A stretch of 62,238 bases of DNA from Betaproteobacteria bacterium (GTDB taxonomy: Bacteria > Pseudomonadota > Gammaproteobacteria > Burkholderiales > Burkholderiaceae_A): assembly GCA_016868305.1 (NCBI GenBank), contig VGHK01000010.1:1-62238 (forward strand). Direction: 5' to 3'. Under the pieces are notes generated by a model. It saw only the letters and a program-made list of their open reading frames with translations, made no database searches and was not told where the DNA came from. Positions within the stretch are counted from its first letter, which is position 1; each line of letters begins with the position of its first letter. Positions 28,402 through 38,225 of this stretch are shown here, one piece after another. The position numbers and the translations under genes were made by a program.

Positions 28402-30102
28402 CTAAAAAAGAAAATACCGCTGGGCCATGGGCAGAACATGCGCAGGCTCACACTGCAGAAGAACACCATCGGCAATAACCTGATAGGTCTGAGGATCGAC
28501 CGAAATATCGGGCTGCCAGTCGTTGTGCACCATGTCAGACTTCTGAATGCGGCGGCAGTTTTCTACCGCCAGACAGGGCTTTTTAAGGCCGAGCGCGGCA
28601 AGTTCGTCGGAGGCCAGTGCCGCCTGCGATACAAAGGTAACCGATGTCTGCAAGCCCCCGGCGAAAGACCCAAACATAGGCCGATAATGCACCGGCTGCG
28701 GTGTAGGAATCGAGGCATTGGCATCACCCATGAGACCCCAGGCGATCATCCCGCTTTTGAGCACGAGGCTTGGCTTGACGCCAAAGTGAGACGGCCGCCA
28801 GAGCACCAGATCGGCAAGCTTGCCTTTTTCAATCGAACCGACATGCTGGGCAATACCATGGCTAATGGCTGGATTGATGGTGTATTTCGCCACATAGCGT
28901 TTCACGCGGGCATTGTCTGCGTAGGAGGGATCACCCTGAAGGCTCCCTCGCTGAACCCGCATCTTGTGCGCCGTCTGCCAGGTGCGTAGGATCACCTCGC
29001 CCACCCGCCCCATAGCCTGCGAATCGGAAGACATCATGGAGAAGGCCCCGAGGTCGTGCAAGATATCCTCGGCGGCAATGGTCTCTCGACGAATACGGCT
29101 CTCAGCAAAGGCAATATCCTCGGCAATGCTCGCATCAAGATGATGGCAGACCATCAGCATGTCAAGATGCTCATCGATCGTATTAATCGTATAGGGCATC
29201 GTGGGGTTGGTAGACGACGGCAAGACATTGGGCAGGCCGGCTGCCTTAATAATGTCGGGGGCATGACCACCCCCAGCGCCTTCGGTGTGATACGTGTGAA
29301 TCGTTCGCCCCTTAAAGGCCGCTATTGTGTCTTCCACAAAGCCTGACTCATTAAGCGTATCGGTGTGAATGGCCACCTGAATATCCATCTGTTCGGCCAC
29401 ACTCAGGGCGCAGTCGATCGCGGCCGGGGTGGTGCCCCAGTCTTCGTGAAGCTTTAACCCCATCGCTCCGGCGCGGATCTGCTCTTGAAGCGGTTCGGGT
29501 TGGCTCGCGTTACCTTTGCCCAGGAAACCGAGATTCATCGGAAAGGCCTCGGCGGCCGCAAGCATGCTGCGGATATGCCAAGGCCCAGGCGTACAGGTGG
29601 TAGCAAAGGTTCCGGTAGCTGGCCCGGTGCCTCCTCCAATCATGGTGGTCACGCCACTAGATATTGCCTCTTCAATCTGCTGCGGACAGATAAAGTGAAT
29701 ATGCGAGTCGATGCCACCAGCAGTAAGGATCATGCCCTCGCCGGCAATAATTTCGGTGCCGGGGCCGATAACAAGGGTGACACCTGGCTGAATATCAGGG
29801 TTGCCTGCCTTGCCGACGCCGGCGATACGCCCATTTTTAATACCGATATCGGCCTTGACGATGCCCCAGTGGTCAACAATTAGGGCATTGGTAATCACCG
29901 TATCCATACTGTCTTTGCTTAACCGCTGGCTCTGGCCCATGCCATCGCGAATAACCTTACCGCCGCCAAACTTAACCTCTTCACCGTAGATGGTGAAGTC
30001 TTTCTCGACCGTGATCCAAAGTTCCGTATCTGCAAGACGCACGCGATCGCCCACGGTAGGGCCAAACATCTCAGCGTACGCCCGTCGGGATATTCGAGTC
30101 AT
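28402..30102 (-). CDS. ureC: Urease subunit alpha
   Basis: The 566-residue catalytic subunit of nickel urease (urea to ammonia and carbamate). Nickel ligands and active-site blocks are clear: [12 protein letters not shown], the carbamylated lysine in [38 protein letters not shown], and the flap [25 protein letters not shown] with the catalytic His. The C-terminus ends YFLF. The ATG is two bases after the ureB stop. Confidence 0.98.
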   Translation of the reverse strand: MTRISRRAYAEMFGPTVGDRVRLADTELWITVEKDFTIYGEEVKFGGGKVIRDGMGQSQRLSKDSMDTVITNALIVDHWGIVKADIGIKNGRIAGVGKAGNPDIQPGVTLVIGPGTEIIAGEGMILTAGGIDSHIHFICPQQIEEAISSGVTTMIGGGTGPATGTFATTCTPGPWHIRSMLAAAEAFPMNLGFLGKGNASQPEPLQEQIRAGAMGLKLHEDWGTTPAAIDCALSVAEQMDIQVAIHTDTLNESGFVEDTIAAFKGRTIHTYHTEGAGGGHAPDIIKAAGLPNVLPSSTNPTMPYTINTIDEHLDMLMVCHHLDASIAEDIAFAESRIRRETIAAEDILHDLGAFSMMSSDSQAMGRVGEVILRTWQTAHKMRVQRGSLQGDPSYADNARVKRYVAKYTINPAISHGIAQHVGSIEKGKLADLVLWRPSHFGVKPSLVLKSGMIAWGLMGDANASIPTPQPVHYRPMFGSFAGGLQTSVTFVSQAALASDELAALGLKKPCLAVENCRRIQKSDMVHNDWQPDISVDPQTYQVIADGVLLQCEPAHVLPMAQRYFLF

Positions 30103-30104
30103 GG

Positions 30105-30410
30105 TTAGAGCGCCCCCATTACTTTGGCATTGAAACCAAAAACCTTGCGTGCGCCAGCAAGCGCCACAAGGGTCACGGTTCTCTTTTGGCCAGGCTCAAA
30201 CCGCACGGCAGTCCCTGAGGCAATGTGTAGCCGATATCCGCGCGCCTGAGCCCGGTCAAACGACAGCGCCGAATTCACCTCAAAAAAATGAAAATGCGAG
30301 CCGACCTGTACCGGACGATCGCCGGTATTGAGCACTGCTAACGTGATCGTGGGGCGATCAACGTTTATCGCAATATCGCCATCCTGCACTGCGACTTCGC
30401 CCGGGATCAT
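30105..30410 (-). CDS. ureB: Urease subunit beta
   Basis: A 101-residue structural subunit. The ATG at 30410 ([13 protein letters not shown]) is used, because the family starts here; the frame upstream overlaps the preceding membrane gene. [37 protein letters not shown] and GFNAKVMG are diagnostic. Starts within the ATGA overlap with the stop of the upstream gene. Confidence 0.97.
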   Translation of the reverse strand: MIPGEVAVQDGDIAINVDRPTITLAVLNTGDRPVQVGSHFHFFEVNSALSFDRAQARGYRLHIASGTAVRFEPGQKRTVTLVALAGARKVFGFNAKVMGAL

Positions 30411-30655
30411 GGCTGGTCCTTGGGTTCGTTGTGCCGTTGTCGGCCCAGAGCCTTCAGGGTCAGGCGAAAGCCAACAGCCAGAACTCCCAGAAACATCAGC
30501 GCCATCAGTAAATGATCCCATCCTGCCAGTGGCTGCATAAAGGCCGAGACCAGGTCGAGCACATGCCCCTCGTGGGCCAACGCTGGGAACGGCGTAAGAA
30601 ATAGAAGCAATATGGCTAAGCGGAAAAAACCGATTACTGATAGAGGCGGCATCAT
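30407..30655 (-). CDS. Shortened HupE/UreJ-like membrane protein
   Basis: An 82-residue protein starting at ATG 30655 with AGGAG six bases before it. A signal-type helix (about 8-27, ending PALAHEGH) is followed by [21 protein letters not shown], the first motif of HupE/UreJ nickel permeases. Full-length members have about 190 residues and six helices; here only one mature helix remains before a charged tail ([11 protein letters not shown]). The gene is intact, well spaced and coupled to ureB by a 4-base overlap, so it may be a genuine short form. Confidence 0.7.
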   Translation of the reverse strand: MMPPLSVIGFFRLAILLLFLTPFPALAHEGHVLDLVSAFMQPLAGWDHLLMALMFLGVLAVGFRLTLKALGRQRHNEPKDQP

Positions 30656-30759
30656 AGAAAGCTCCTTGCGAAGTGGCGCAGGCAATACAGGCAGAACAGC
30701 AACAACCACAGCGATATACCGAGACCCGGTCTTAAAAACACCAGCACACCCACATCCCA

Positions 30760-31062
30760 CTATGGGATCGGCTGGTGCACCGTTACAAGCTTGGTTCCAT
30801 CGGGAAAGGTTGCCTCAACCTGGATATCCGGCAGCATCTCGGCAACTCCCTCCATAACATCGGCACGCGAGAGCACCTTGGTGCCCTCTGTCATTAACTC
30901 AGCTACCGTCTTACCATCGCGTGCCCCTTCGAGTATGGCAGCCGAAATAAGGGCGGTTGCCTCTGGCAGATTGAGCTTCAGCCCTCGCGCCTTTCGACGC
31001 TCCGCGAGCAGCGAAGCGGTGAAGATAAGCAGCTTGTCTTTTTCTCTAGGGGAGAGATCCAT
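30760..31062 (-). CDS. ureA: Urease subunit gamma
   Basis: A 100-residue structural subunit. [38 protein letters not shown] and [22 protein letters not shown] are diagnostic. AGGGTGA precedes the ATG. It lies upstream of the short membrane gene and ureB in the urease operon. Confidence 0.97.
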   Translation of the reverse strand: MDLSPREKDKLLIFTASLLAERRKARGLKLNLPEATALISAAILEGARDGKTVAELMTEGTKVLSRADVMEGVAEMLPDIQVEATFPDGTKLVTVHQPIP

Positions 31063-31247
31063 GAGTCACCCTATGGTTAGTCCACATCATTTCTCGCAGG
31101 CACTACCGCTCAGGCGAGGTTTTCAGCCAGGTGAAATTATGGACGTGTTCTGATCAGGAGACCAGACTGCAATGAACATCTCGAACGCCCAATTTCGGTG
31201 CAAACCAATGCGCAGGCAAGGGCTTCGCCAGAAGTCGCCGTATCGCC
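31063..31247 (-). other. 185-base spacer between ureD and ureA
   Basis: Unusually long for a urease operon. I see no open reading frame with a ribosome site and no strong hairpin; nitrogen-control sites (sigma-54 type GG/GC pair) were looked for and not found. It may hold a second promoter for ureABCE. Confidence 0.4.
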
Positions 31248-32096
31248 CTAGGTCGCCCAAATGCGTAGGGGCTCGGCTGTCCTCCCGACGGCCCAAGGGC
31301 GAAGTAACGCCCAGGCTTGTATCAGAGCGCTACGGGCTACTTCCGTCTCCGAGGCAAGCACGCGAAAGACCACCAACCCCGAGGGCAGCTGGGTGAAGCC
31401 TGACCGCAGGGCCGACGAAAAGCTTGCCAACCGGGCGCAAGAATCTTGATCCGATTCAGACAGTGGCTGTCCAGAATATGCCCATAGGGTGCCATGCACA
31501 GGAAATCCTCCGGTTCCCTGGATAGCAGGCCGGTGGTGCACATTCTCTGGGGAGAACGCCGCGAGCTCTTTCCAGTCAAGACAAGTGTCGATAGTCACCG
31601 ATGCATCTACCCGCACCCACGCCGAACGCCATACGTGGCCTGTACTTTGTAATGACTGTTGCTGCCCAAACTGCATGACCTCCCATCCAAGAAACCGGGC
31701 AGCGGGGGCTAGCCGTATTTCCGTTATTAGCCGCGCCTGACATTCATCGAAAAAAATGTTCTCGCTCGGTAGCCACTCAAGGCAGCCATCATCCTCAACG
31801 GTGATGTGTACCTGCTGCTCTGCGTACTGGCCATTTGCCTTATACCAACGCGCTGCGCCGGGAGTGGTAAGGAGAGCATGGGCGCCAGGCTTGACTTGAG
31901 ACGCAATCGAGATCAAATCCCCTCCCGCGATTCCCGAAGGGGGATGCAGAATAAATGCATGGGCGATCGACGGGCCCTCAGGGTAGAGAATTTTCTGAAG
32001 GGCCATGGGTCCTCCGCTCTGCCGGTGGCCCAAAACGGTAGCGCCAGGGTAAGGCGCTTCGAAGACAGTGGAGAGCTCTGCCTTCCAAACAGGCAT
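31248..32096 (-). CDS. ureD: Urease accessory protein UreD
   Basis: A 282-residue scaffold for urease maturation with UreF and UreG. Typical blocks: LHPPSGIAGGDLISI, LLTTPGAARWYKA, LEWLPSENIFFDEC and LGWEVMQFG. It overlaps the stop codon of the TRAP large permease by one base, so the urease genes may be transcribed from the aromatic/TRAP unit upstream. Confidence 0.93.
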   Translation of the reverse strand: MPVWKAELSTVFEAPYPGATVLGHRQSGGPMALQKILYPEGPSIAHAFILHPPSGIAGGDLISIASQVKPGAHALLTTPGAARWYKANGQYAEQQVHITVEDDGCLEWLPSENIFFDECQARLITEIRLAPAARFLGWEVMQFGQQQSLQSTGHVWRSAWVRVDASVTIDTCLDWKELAAFSPENVHHRPAIQGTGGFPVHGTLWAYSGQPLSESDQDSCARLASFSSALRSGFTQLPSGLVVFRVLASETEVARSALIQAWALLRPWAVGRTAEPLRIWAT

Positions 32097-33421
32097 TAGT
32101 TCGGGAAGATCTTTAAGGCTATGAGAGCAATCCCAGGAACGAAGACCAACAAGATAATTCTTAGAATGTCAGATGCCACGAAGGGAATGACATACTTAAA
32201 TATCTCAGTCATTGGCACATTTCGAGCCATACTGCTGATAATAAAGACATTCATGCCCACTGGTGGGGTAATCAGCCCAATCTCAACCACCATCAGTGCC
32301 AAAATTCCAAACCAGATTGCCTTTGACTCCGGATCCAGCCCCCAGAGGTCAATTCCCATAATCACAGGGAAGAAAATAGGAATGGTTAAAAGAATCATAG
32401 ACAGGCTGTCCATAACACAGCCGAGAATCAGGTAAATAACAATAATCACAAAAAGCACTGCAAGCGGTTCCAGATTAAGGCTCACGACCCACTTCGCAAG
32501 TTCGGTATTCATCCCCGTTAGGGCTAGGAACACATTCAGGATATCGGCGCCCAGCAGAATGAGAAAGATCATGCCGGTGGCAGTGGCCGCACCGTAGATA
32601 CAGTCAAGAAAACCGCGTCCTTTGAGCCCACCGGTCTTCCAGGCAACAAAGGCAGTGGCCAGCGCGCCTATCGAAGCAGCCTCTGTGGGGGTGAAGATCC
32701 CGCTGTAAATACCGCCAATGACCGCCAAGAAAATAAGCAAGACCGGCCAGGTATCGATAAATGCACGAAACCGCTCCCCCCAGGCCATGCGCTCCCCGGC
32801 CGGGGCATCGCTTGGGCTAATCCGGGCAATAATCGCAATGACCAACATATAGCCTATCGCAGCAAGAATCCCCGGTATGAAGGCCGCCAGGAACATACGC
32901 CCGACATTCTGTTCGGTCATGATCGCGTAAATAACAATTGGAATGGATGGCGGAATCAAAATTCCCAGAGTGCCCCCGACAGAGATTACGGCTGCCGAAA
33001 ATCGCTCAGAGTAGTTGTGGGCTTTGAGCTCGGGTAAAGCCACCTGACCCATAGTGGCAGCCGTTGCCAAAGATGATCCACATATCGCACCAAATCCGGC
33101 ACAGGCTGCCACCGCACCCATGGCCATTCCACCCCGAAAGTGGCCAACAAGGGCGTTGCCTGCCCGAAACAAAGACCTTGATAGCCCCCCATGGGTTGCA
33201 AACTGCCCCATCAGCAGAAAGAGCGGAACGACGGAAAGGTCGTAGATCGAGTAGCGGGCGTAGGCGGCTGTTTTAAAGTAATTGAGCAGCGGGGCGGAAC
33301 CAGCCACATAGATATACCCAACGGAGCCGGCCAAAAGCATCGCGACCCCGATATGAATCCGCAGGGCAAGGCCCATCAACAAGGCGGCCAGCATTACTGC
33401 GCCCCATTCCAGACCCGTCAT
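32096..33421 (-). CDS. TRAP transporter large permease (DctM)
   Basis: A 441-residue membrane protein with about 12 helices, the ion-coupled subunit of a TRAP carboxylate transporter. ATG 33421 is used, overlapping the stop codon of the small permease by 4 bases. LLMGQFATHGGLSRSLF, AAVISVGGTLGILIPPSIPIVIYAIMT and IGLITPPVGMNVFIIS are family signatures. Directly upstream of ureD on the same strand. Confidence 0.95.
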   Translation of the reverse strand: MTGLEWGAVMLAALLMGLALRIHIGVAMLLAGSVGYIYVAGSAPLLNYFKTAAYARYSIYDLSVVPLFLLMGQFATHGGLSRSLFRAGNALVGHFRGGMAMGAVAACAGFGAICGSSLATAATMGQVALPELKAHNYSERFSAAVISVGGTLGILIPPSIPIVIYAIMTEQNVGRMFLAAFIPGILAAIGYMLVIAIIARISPSDAPAGERMAWGERFRAFIDTWPVLLIFLAVIGGIYSGIFTPTEAASIGALATAFVAWKTGGLKGRGFLDCIYGAATATGMIFLILLGADILNVFLALTGMNTELAKWVVSLNLEPLAVLFVIIVIYLILGCVMDSLSMILLTIPIFFPVIMGIDLWGLDPESKAIWFGILALMVVEIGLITPPVGMNVFIISSMARNVPMTEIFKYVIPFVASDILRIILLVFVPGIALIALKIFPN

Positions 33422-33939
33422 CGCGCACCCCGATAGATACGCACCACAGTGATGTAAGCCGCCACAATGCTCAAAAGCCCAAAAGAGGGCACCATGGGAG
33501 CATAGCCCCACCAGGTAGGAAGGCCCAAGAGCATAGAGGAGTCAAAGTTTTTCTTCAGGTCGACCATGCCAATGGCCAGGCGCCAGCACATAACCGCCCC
33601 CACAATCGACATGAGCACACCGGCAATACTATCGAGAAACAAGACGATCGAAGGCCGGGCTTTGGCAGTGAAAAAGTCTACGATCACGTGTCCATTGGCC
33701 CAGTGGGCATAGGGTAGCGCCATGCTCACCGACACCGCGCACATCATTTGAACCATCTCGTAGTCGCCTAGGATGGGCTTGGTAAAGACTGCCCTACCGA
33801 CAATACTGGCTAGCGACATACCTGCCATGCAAAGCAACACTATGCCCGAGGCAATGGCAAAGAGCTTACAGAGCGATGCCAGGGTCTTGCCCAGCATATC
33901 GTCTGCGACAAACTCAGAAACAGTGGCTGGCTCGCTCAC
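33418..33939 (-). CDS. TRAP transporter small permease (DctQ)
   Basis: A 173-residue, four-helix small TRAP subunit. Family elements: MSLASIVGRAVFTKPILGDYEMVQM and ALPYAHWANGHVIVDFFT. It lies 69 bases after the solute-binding protein gene and overlaps the large permease start. Confidence 0.92.
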   Translation of the reverse strand: MSEPATVSEFVADDMLGKTLASLCKLFAIASGIVLLCMAGMSLASIVGRAVFTKPILGDYEMVQMMCAVSVSMALPYAHWANGHVIVDFFTAKARPSIVLFLDSIAGVLMSIVGAVMCWRLAIGMVDLKKNFDSSMLLGLPTWWGYAPMVPSFGLLSIVAAYITVVRIYRGAR

Positions 33940-34008
33940 GTGCTATGAAAAATAAGAACCGCTTGAAAAAAGAGAGGGCCAGAAAAGCACCCTCTCTTGC
34001 CTCGTAGA

Positions 34009-35037
34009 CTACTTGGTGTACTGCTTTACCAGCTCACGTGCAGAGGAAACAAGAGCCTTGCCATCAAAGCCTCGCTTATCCATATCGGCCGTGAACTCAG
34101 CATACAAAGGCTCAATCGCCTTACGCCATCTATCAAGTTCCGCGCGGGGAATCTGGTTAATGGTGTATCCAGCAGTCTTCACAAATGCCTCACGACCGGG
34201 AACATCATTGCCCTCTTGGGTGGCTCCTAGAAAGGCAGAGAACTCACGCCCCGAGTTTTTATCAACCACCGCCTTTAGGTCTGCGGGCAGCGAGTCGTAT
34301 TTCGCCTTATTCATCGGAACCAGGAACACCGTCGTGTAGAGTGCCTCCACGCTGCGATCAGGCTCTGCGACGAACTTAGTCAGTTCGTGCACCCGTAGGC
34401 CAGGAGCCACTTCGTAGGGTATAACGGCGCCATCAATCACCCCTTTGGACAATGCCTCAGGAACCTGCGGTACCGGCATTCCTACTGGCGAAGCACCAAG
34501 CAAGCCCAGCATTCTGTTGGTTAGCCGCGTGGGCGCCCGCAGCTTCATACCCTTGAAGTCGTTGAGGCTTGTAATCGGCTTGTCTTTGGTAAAGATATTT
34601 CCCGGGCCATGCACATGAATTGCCAAGAGCTTGACGTCTTTAAACTCGTCTTGCGCATGCTTCTGAACGAAGTCCCATGCAGCCCGGCTGGTGGCGGCCG
34701 CATTGGTCATCATAAAGGGTAGCTCGAAGATCTCAGACCGCGGGAACCGACCGGCAGAATAACCGGCTACCGTCCAGACCACATCGGCAACCCCGTCTTT
34801 AGCCTGGTCGAACAGCTGCGGTGGTGCTCCGCCGAGCTGCATTGCAGGAAAGATCTGGCAGTTCAAGCGCTTATTTGAGTCTCGCTCGATATTGGCACAC
34901 CAGTCGCCAAGCATTTTGGTGTGCTGAATCGTCTGAGGGCCTAGAAAGTGATGCACCTTAAGGGTGATGGTCTGTGCCTGCACACTGGCGCCTGCAATTG
35001 CCAGCCCCGCTGCGATGGCAGCTAGTTTTAATCTCAT
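34009..35037 (-). CDS. TRAP transporter solute-binding protein (DctP)
   Basis: A 342-residue periplasmic binding protein. ATG 35037 has a strong GAGGAGA seven bases upstream; a signal peptide follows (LAAIAAGLAIAGASVQAQT). The conserved arginine that binds a carboxylate is in GMKLRAPTRLTNRML. Other family blocks are GVADVVWTVAGYSAGRFPR and ALSKGVIDGAV. The adjacent pobA suggests the cargo may be 4-hydroxybenzoate or a related aromatic acid (inference). Confidence 0.93.
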   Translation of the reverse strand: MRLKLAAIAAGLAIAGASVQAQTITLKVHHFLGPQTIQHTKMLGDWCANIERDSNKRLNCQIFPAMQLGGAPPQLFDQAKDGVADVVWTVAGYSAGRFPRSEIFELPFMMTNAAATSRAAWDFVQKHAQDEFKDVKLLAIHVHGPGNIFTKDKPITSLNDFKGMKLRAPTRLTNRMLGLLGASPVGMPVPQVPEALSKGVIDGAVIPYEVAPGLRVHELTKFVAEPDRSVEALYTTVFLVPMNKAKYDSLPADLKAVVDKNSGREFSAFLGATQEGNDVPGREAFVKTAGYTINQIPRAELDRWRKAIEPLYAEFTADMDKRGFDGKALVSSARELVKQYTK

Positions 35038-35165
35038 AAAACGTCTCCTCGTTGTGTAAAAATGCGCACTAGAAAGCATAGACGCTAATCGACGTCCATA
35101 CCAGTTTTAAGGGCCCATGTTCTGGTTTCCTCTAATACCCTACCCTGCACCCACTATAAAAAGTT

Positions 35166-36356
35166 TTAGTCAAAAATACCCAGATACGCCTCGGCCAAGG
35201 CCGTTTGTAGGGCATGCGAGCTGGCAAGGGTGTTGAACTCTGCGGCCTGAATGCGCCGGTCAAACAGGGTCTGGCCATCAAACTTATGCAGCAGGCTCGT
35301 CATCCACCAGGAAAACCGTTCCGCCTTCCAGATGCGCGCTAGTGCCAGCTCTGAATACCCATTTAGGCGGTCTTCCGACCCTTTTGTGTAGAAGGTGATT
35401 AGCGCCTCGGACAATACCCGAATATCGGCCACTGCCAGGTTCAGTCCCTTAGCCCCGGTGGGCGGTACGATATGCCCCGCATCCCCGGCCAGAAATAACC
35501 GACCAAACTGCAGAGGTTCGGCAACAAAGCTGCGCAATGGCGCAATGCTTTTTTCAAGCGATGGGCCGGTAGACAAGGCCGAAGCTCGGTCAGGCCCAAG
35601 CCTTCGGGCAAGCTCTGCCCAGAAACGGTCGTCTGACCAGTTTTCTACCCGATCTTCAAGGCTGCACTGCAGGTAGTACCGACTCCGTGTCGGCGAGCGC
35701 ATGCTGCAGAGATAGAAGCCGTCTGCATGGTTGGCATAAATCAGTTCGTGAGACACGGGCGGCACATCAGCAAGCAGGCCCAGCCAGCCAAAGGGATAGG
35801 TGCGCTCTATTTCGTGCAGCCTTCCGGTGGCCTTTGCGGCAGCCCGACAAACCCCATGATAGCCATCGCAGCCAATCACAAAGTCTGCATGGAGTTGATG
35901 AGACACGCCGTCCAGACTGTAGGAAACACTCGGGGTGGCGGACTCGAAGTCATGAATTGCAACCGACGACGCCTCATATACCGTAGGGGCACCCGAGGCC
36001 TTGCGGGCCTGCATCAGGTCACGGGTTACTTCTGTTTGGCCATAGACCATCACCGAGCGGCCCGTTAGGCCTTTGAGGTCAATGCGCAGCGGGGGAGTAT
36101 CTTCGTAGATAAGCGAAAAGCCATCATGGGGCAGGCCCTCAGCCTGCATGCGGGTGCCAAGCCCAATCTCGTTTAGAAAAGAGACGGTCGCGTCCTCAAG
36201 CACCCCAGCCCGTATACGGGCGGCAACATGGTCTGCCGATTGCCTTTCAATAACCACGGTATCGATACCCGCCAGACCCAGTACATGGCCTAGCAGAAGC
36301 CCGGAAGGACCGGCCCCCACAATAGCCACTTGGGTAGAACGCGAAGTCTGCATCAA
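35166..36356 (-). CDS. pobA: 4-hydroxybenzoate 3-monooxygenase
   Basis: A 396-residue FAD hydroxylase converting 4-hydroxybenzoate to protocatechuate with NADPH and oxygen. The dinucleotide fold GAGPSG is at 14-19, the RIRAGVLE segment and the second FAD motif GDAGHIVPPTGAKGLNLA (usual GDAAH has Ala to Gly) are present. The final product enters the pca genes located upstream on the same strand. A start one codon later (MQTSR) is possible. Confidence 0.95.
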   Translation of the reverse strand: MMQTSRSTQVAIVGAGPSGLLLGHVLGLAGIDTVVIERQSADHVAARIRAGVLEDATVSFLNEIGLGTRMQAEGLPHDGFSLIYEDTPPLRIDLKGLTGRSVMVYGQTEVTRDLMQARKASGAPTVYEASSVAIHDFESATPSVSYSLDGVSHQLHADFVIGCDGYHGVCRAAAKATGRLHEIERTYPFGWLGLLADVPPVSHELIYANHADGFYLCSMRSPTRSRYYLQCSLEDRVENWSDDRFWAELARRLGPDRASALSTGPSLEKSIAPLRSFVAEPLQFGRLFLAGDAGHIVPPTGAKGLNLAVADIRVLSEALITFYTKGSEDRLNGYSELALARIWKAERFSWWMTSLLHKFDGQTLFDRRIQAAEFNTLASSHALQTALAEAYLGIFD

Positions 36357-36389
36357 CAGGCTAGGCCGATCACAACAGGCGAGAAAACA

Positions 36390-37679
36390 CTAGGTTGAAC
36401 CAATGACTGCACGACAGCTCCCCAGACCAATACGTGTCGCGGATGCATTCTGACAAAAGCCGGTAATCTCTATCGCATCGCCGTCTTCAATAAACCGCCG
36501 AGTCTCACCGGACGGCAGGGTTAATGCCTCTTTTCCGCCCCGGGTAAGCTCCAACAACGACCCCGCCTCACTACTGTCAGGACCACTCATAGTACCCGAA
36601 CCAAGCAGATCGCCCGACCGCATCAGGCAGCCATTACTGGAATGATGCGTAATCAACTGCGCCATAGTCCAGAAAGAATACTTCAGGTTTGTCTTTGCTA
36701 GCACATGCGGCGACAGATTGCGGGCCCGCATCTCTGCTGACTGGATGCTGATCTGCAGATGCAGGTCGATACCGCCAGCCTGCTGGTTTTCCGGATCTGT
36801 TAAGTAGGGCAACGGCGCTGGGTCATCCACCGGGCGGGTATAGGGCACGCGAAAGGGCGCAAGGGCCTCCCGCGTGACAATCCAAGGCGACAGGGTGGTG
36901 GCAAAGTTCTTCGACAGAAAAGGCCCCAGAGGCTGATATTCCCAAGACTGAATATCCCGGGCGGACCAGTCATTTAAAAGGCACAGACCAAAAAAATGGT
37001 CTTCGGCCTCCGCGATCGGAATGGGAACGCCAGGAGCATTTCCTGCCCCCAGAAAAAAACCCACCTCAAGCTCAAAATCCAGCTTCTGACAAGGACCAAA
37101 CACCGGTGGACCCTCCGCGGGCTTGATCTGCCCAGACGGCCGGGGAATGTCACCGCCTGAGACCTGCAGGGTAGAGCTGCGGCCGTGGTAGCCGATAGGC
37201 ACCCACTTGTAATTCGGGAGCAGCGGATTGTCCGGTCGAAAAAGACTGCCCACTGACGTAGCGTGATGGATCGAAGTATAAAAATCCGTGTAGTCCCCAA
37301 CCGTGCAGGGCATCACCATACGCGCCTGAGACTGCGGCACCAGGCAGCCCTGAACACGGGCTGCATCGCCTTGGCCATTTTTAGACAAGATGGCCGTAAG
37401 GCGCGCGCGCACCTGCTGATGGTATTTCTTGTGCAAGGCCATGAAGGCATTTAAGTCACCGGCTGCCAACGGTGCAAAGGCTGCCGACTCGTCGGCCGGG
37501 ATTGGTATCGCCCGAACAAGGGCACCAAGGTCGAGAATCTGATCGCCGATTGCAACGCCGAGTCGCGGATCCGCCTGGTCTAAGCCCGTTGGCATAAAGC
37601 GGCCAAAGGGCAGGTTTTCAATCGGAAACTCCGACTCAGGATGATTAGCCGAGGCCACCCAGCTGCCACGGGTCTTCAT
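36390..37679 (-). CDS. fahA: Fumarylacetoacetase
   Basis: A 429-residue FAH-family hydrolase that splits fumarylacetoacetate to fumarate and acetoacetate in tyrosine/homogentisate breakdown. The catalytic histidine is in CTVGDYTDFYTSIHHATSVG. Substrate and metal sites are in PIGYHGRSSTLQVSGG, LDFELEVGFFLG and LCLLNDWSARDIQSWEYQPLGPFLSKNF. It overlaps the VOC gene start-side by four bases. Homogentisate dioxygenase and maleylacetoacetate isomerase genes are not in the window, so its substrate in this cluster may differ. Confidence 0.93.
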   Translation of the reverse strand: MKTRGSWVASANHPESEFPIENLPFGRFMPTGLDQADPRLGVAIGDQILDLGALVRAIPIPADESAAFAPLAAGDLNAFMALHKKYHQQVRARLTAILSKNGQGDAARVQGCLVPQSQARMVMPCTVGDYTDFYTSIHHATSVGSLFRPDNPLLPNYKWVPIGYHGRSSTLQVSGGDIPRPSGQIKPAEGPPVFGPCQKLDFELEVGFFLGAGNAPGVPIPIAEAEDHFFGLCLLNDWSARDIQSWEYQPLGPFLSKNFATTLSPWIVTREALAPFRVPYTRPVDDPAPLPYLTDPENQQAGGIDLHLQISIQSAEMRARNLSPHVLAKTNLKYSFWTMAQLITHHSSNGCLMRSGDLLGSGTMSGPDSSEAGSLLELTRGGKEALTLPSGETRRFIEDGDAIEITGFCQNASATRIGLGSCRAVIGST

Positions 37680-38215
37680 GCGTTTGCCATGGTTCCGTCA
37701 TGCATCCATCGGGCATGGGCAGGCGCCTTTTTGGTCTGCGCCCATTCGTTGAGCATGTCCCACTTCACCGTGTCGAGCATGCGCATCATCTCTGGCGTGC
37801 CAGTATCTACGGCAAGCTCGAGCCGATGCCCATTGGGATCGAAAAAATAAATCGACTTGAATATGGTGTGATCTGTAGGCCCAACAACTGCAATGCCGTC
37901 TGCCTCTAGCCGCGCCTTTGTCTGTAACAAGGTGTCGATCGAATCGACTTTCATTGCCAGATGCTGCACCCAATCGGGCGTATTGGTATCGCGGCCCATA
38001 GGAGGACTATTGGGTAGTTCAAAAAAGGCAAGAATGTTGCCTTCGCCCATGTCGAGAAACACATGCATATAGGGATCTGGCGCCTTGGTGGAGGGTACCT
38101 GGTCTTCGGCAATCGCCAACACAAACTTCATATTCAGATACTTCTCATACCACTGGACAGTCTGCTTGGCATCAATACAGCGATAGGCAACATGGTGCAG
38201 GCGTTGTATCTTCAT
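37676..38215 (-). CDS. VOC-superfamily protein (glyoxalase/dioxygenase-like)
   Basis: A 179-residue vicinal-oxygen-chelate protein from ATG 38215 (AAGGAGA upstream). Metal ligand candidates are the histidine in LHHVAYR, the one in WVQHLAMKV, and the glutamate in HRLELAV, the usual VOC arrangement. Such proteins may be isomerases, lyases or ring-cleavage dioxygenases. Position between the FAD hydroxylase/DUF2783 genes and fumarylacetoacetase suggests it acts on an aromatic-ring intermediate, but this is inference. Confidence 0.85.
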   Translation of the reverse strand: MKIQRLHHVAYRCIDAKQTVQWYEKYLNMKFVLAIAEDQVPSTKAPDPYMHVFLDMGEGNILAFFELPNSPPMGRDTNTPDWVQHLAMKVDSIDTLLQTKARLEADGIAVVGPTDHTIFKSIYFFDPNGHRLELAVDTGTPEMMRMLDTVKWDMLNEWAQTKKAPAHARWMHDGTMANA

Positions 38216-38225
38216 CGTGTTCTCC

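Noticed and set aside
28393-28989. Plus-strand open frame opposite ureC
   Set aside because: Shadow of the highly conserved ureC reading frame.
31063-31247. Sigma-54/NtrC control site before ureA
   Set aside because: No GG-N10-GC pair in the right form was found in the spacer.
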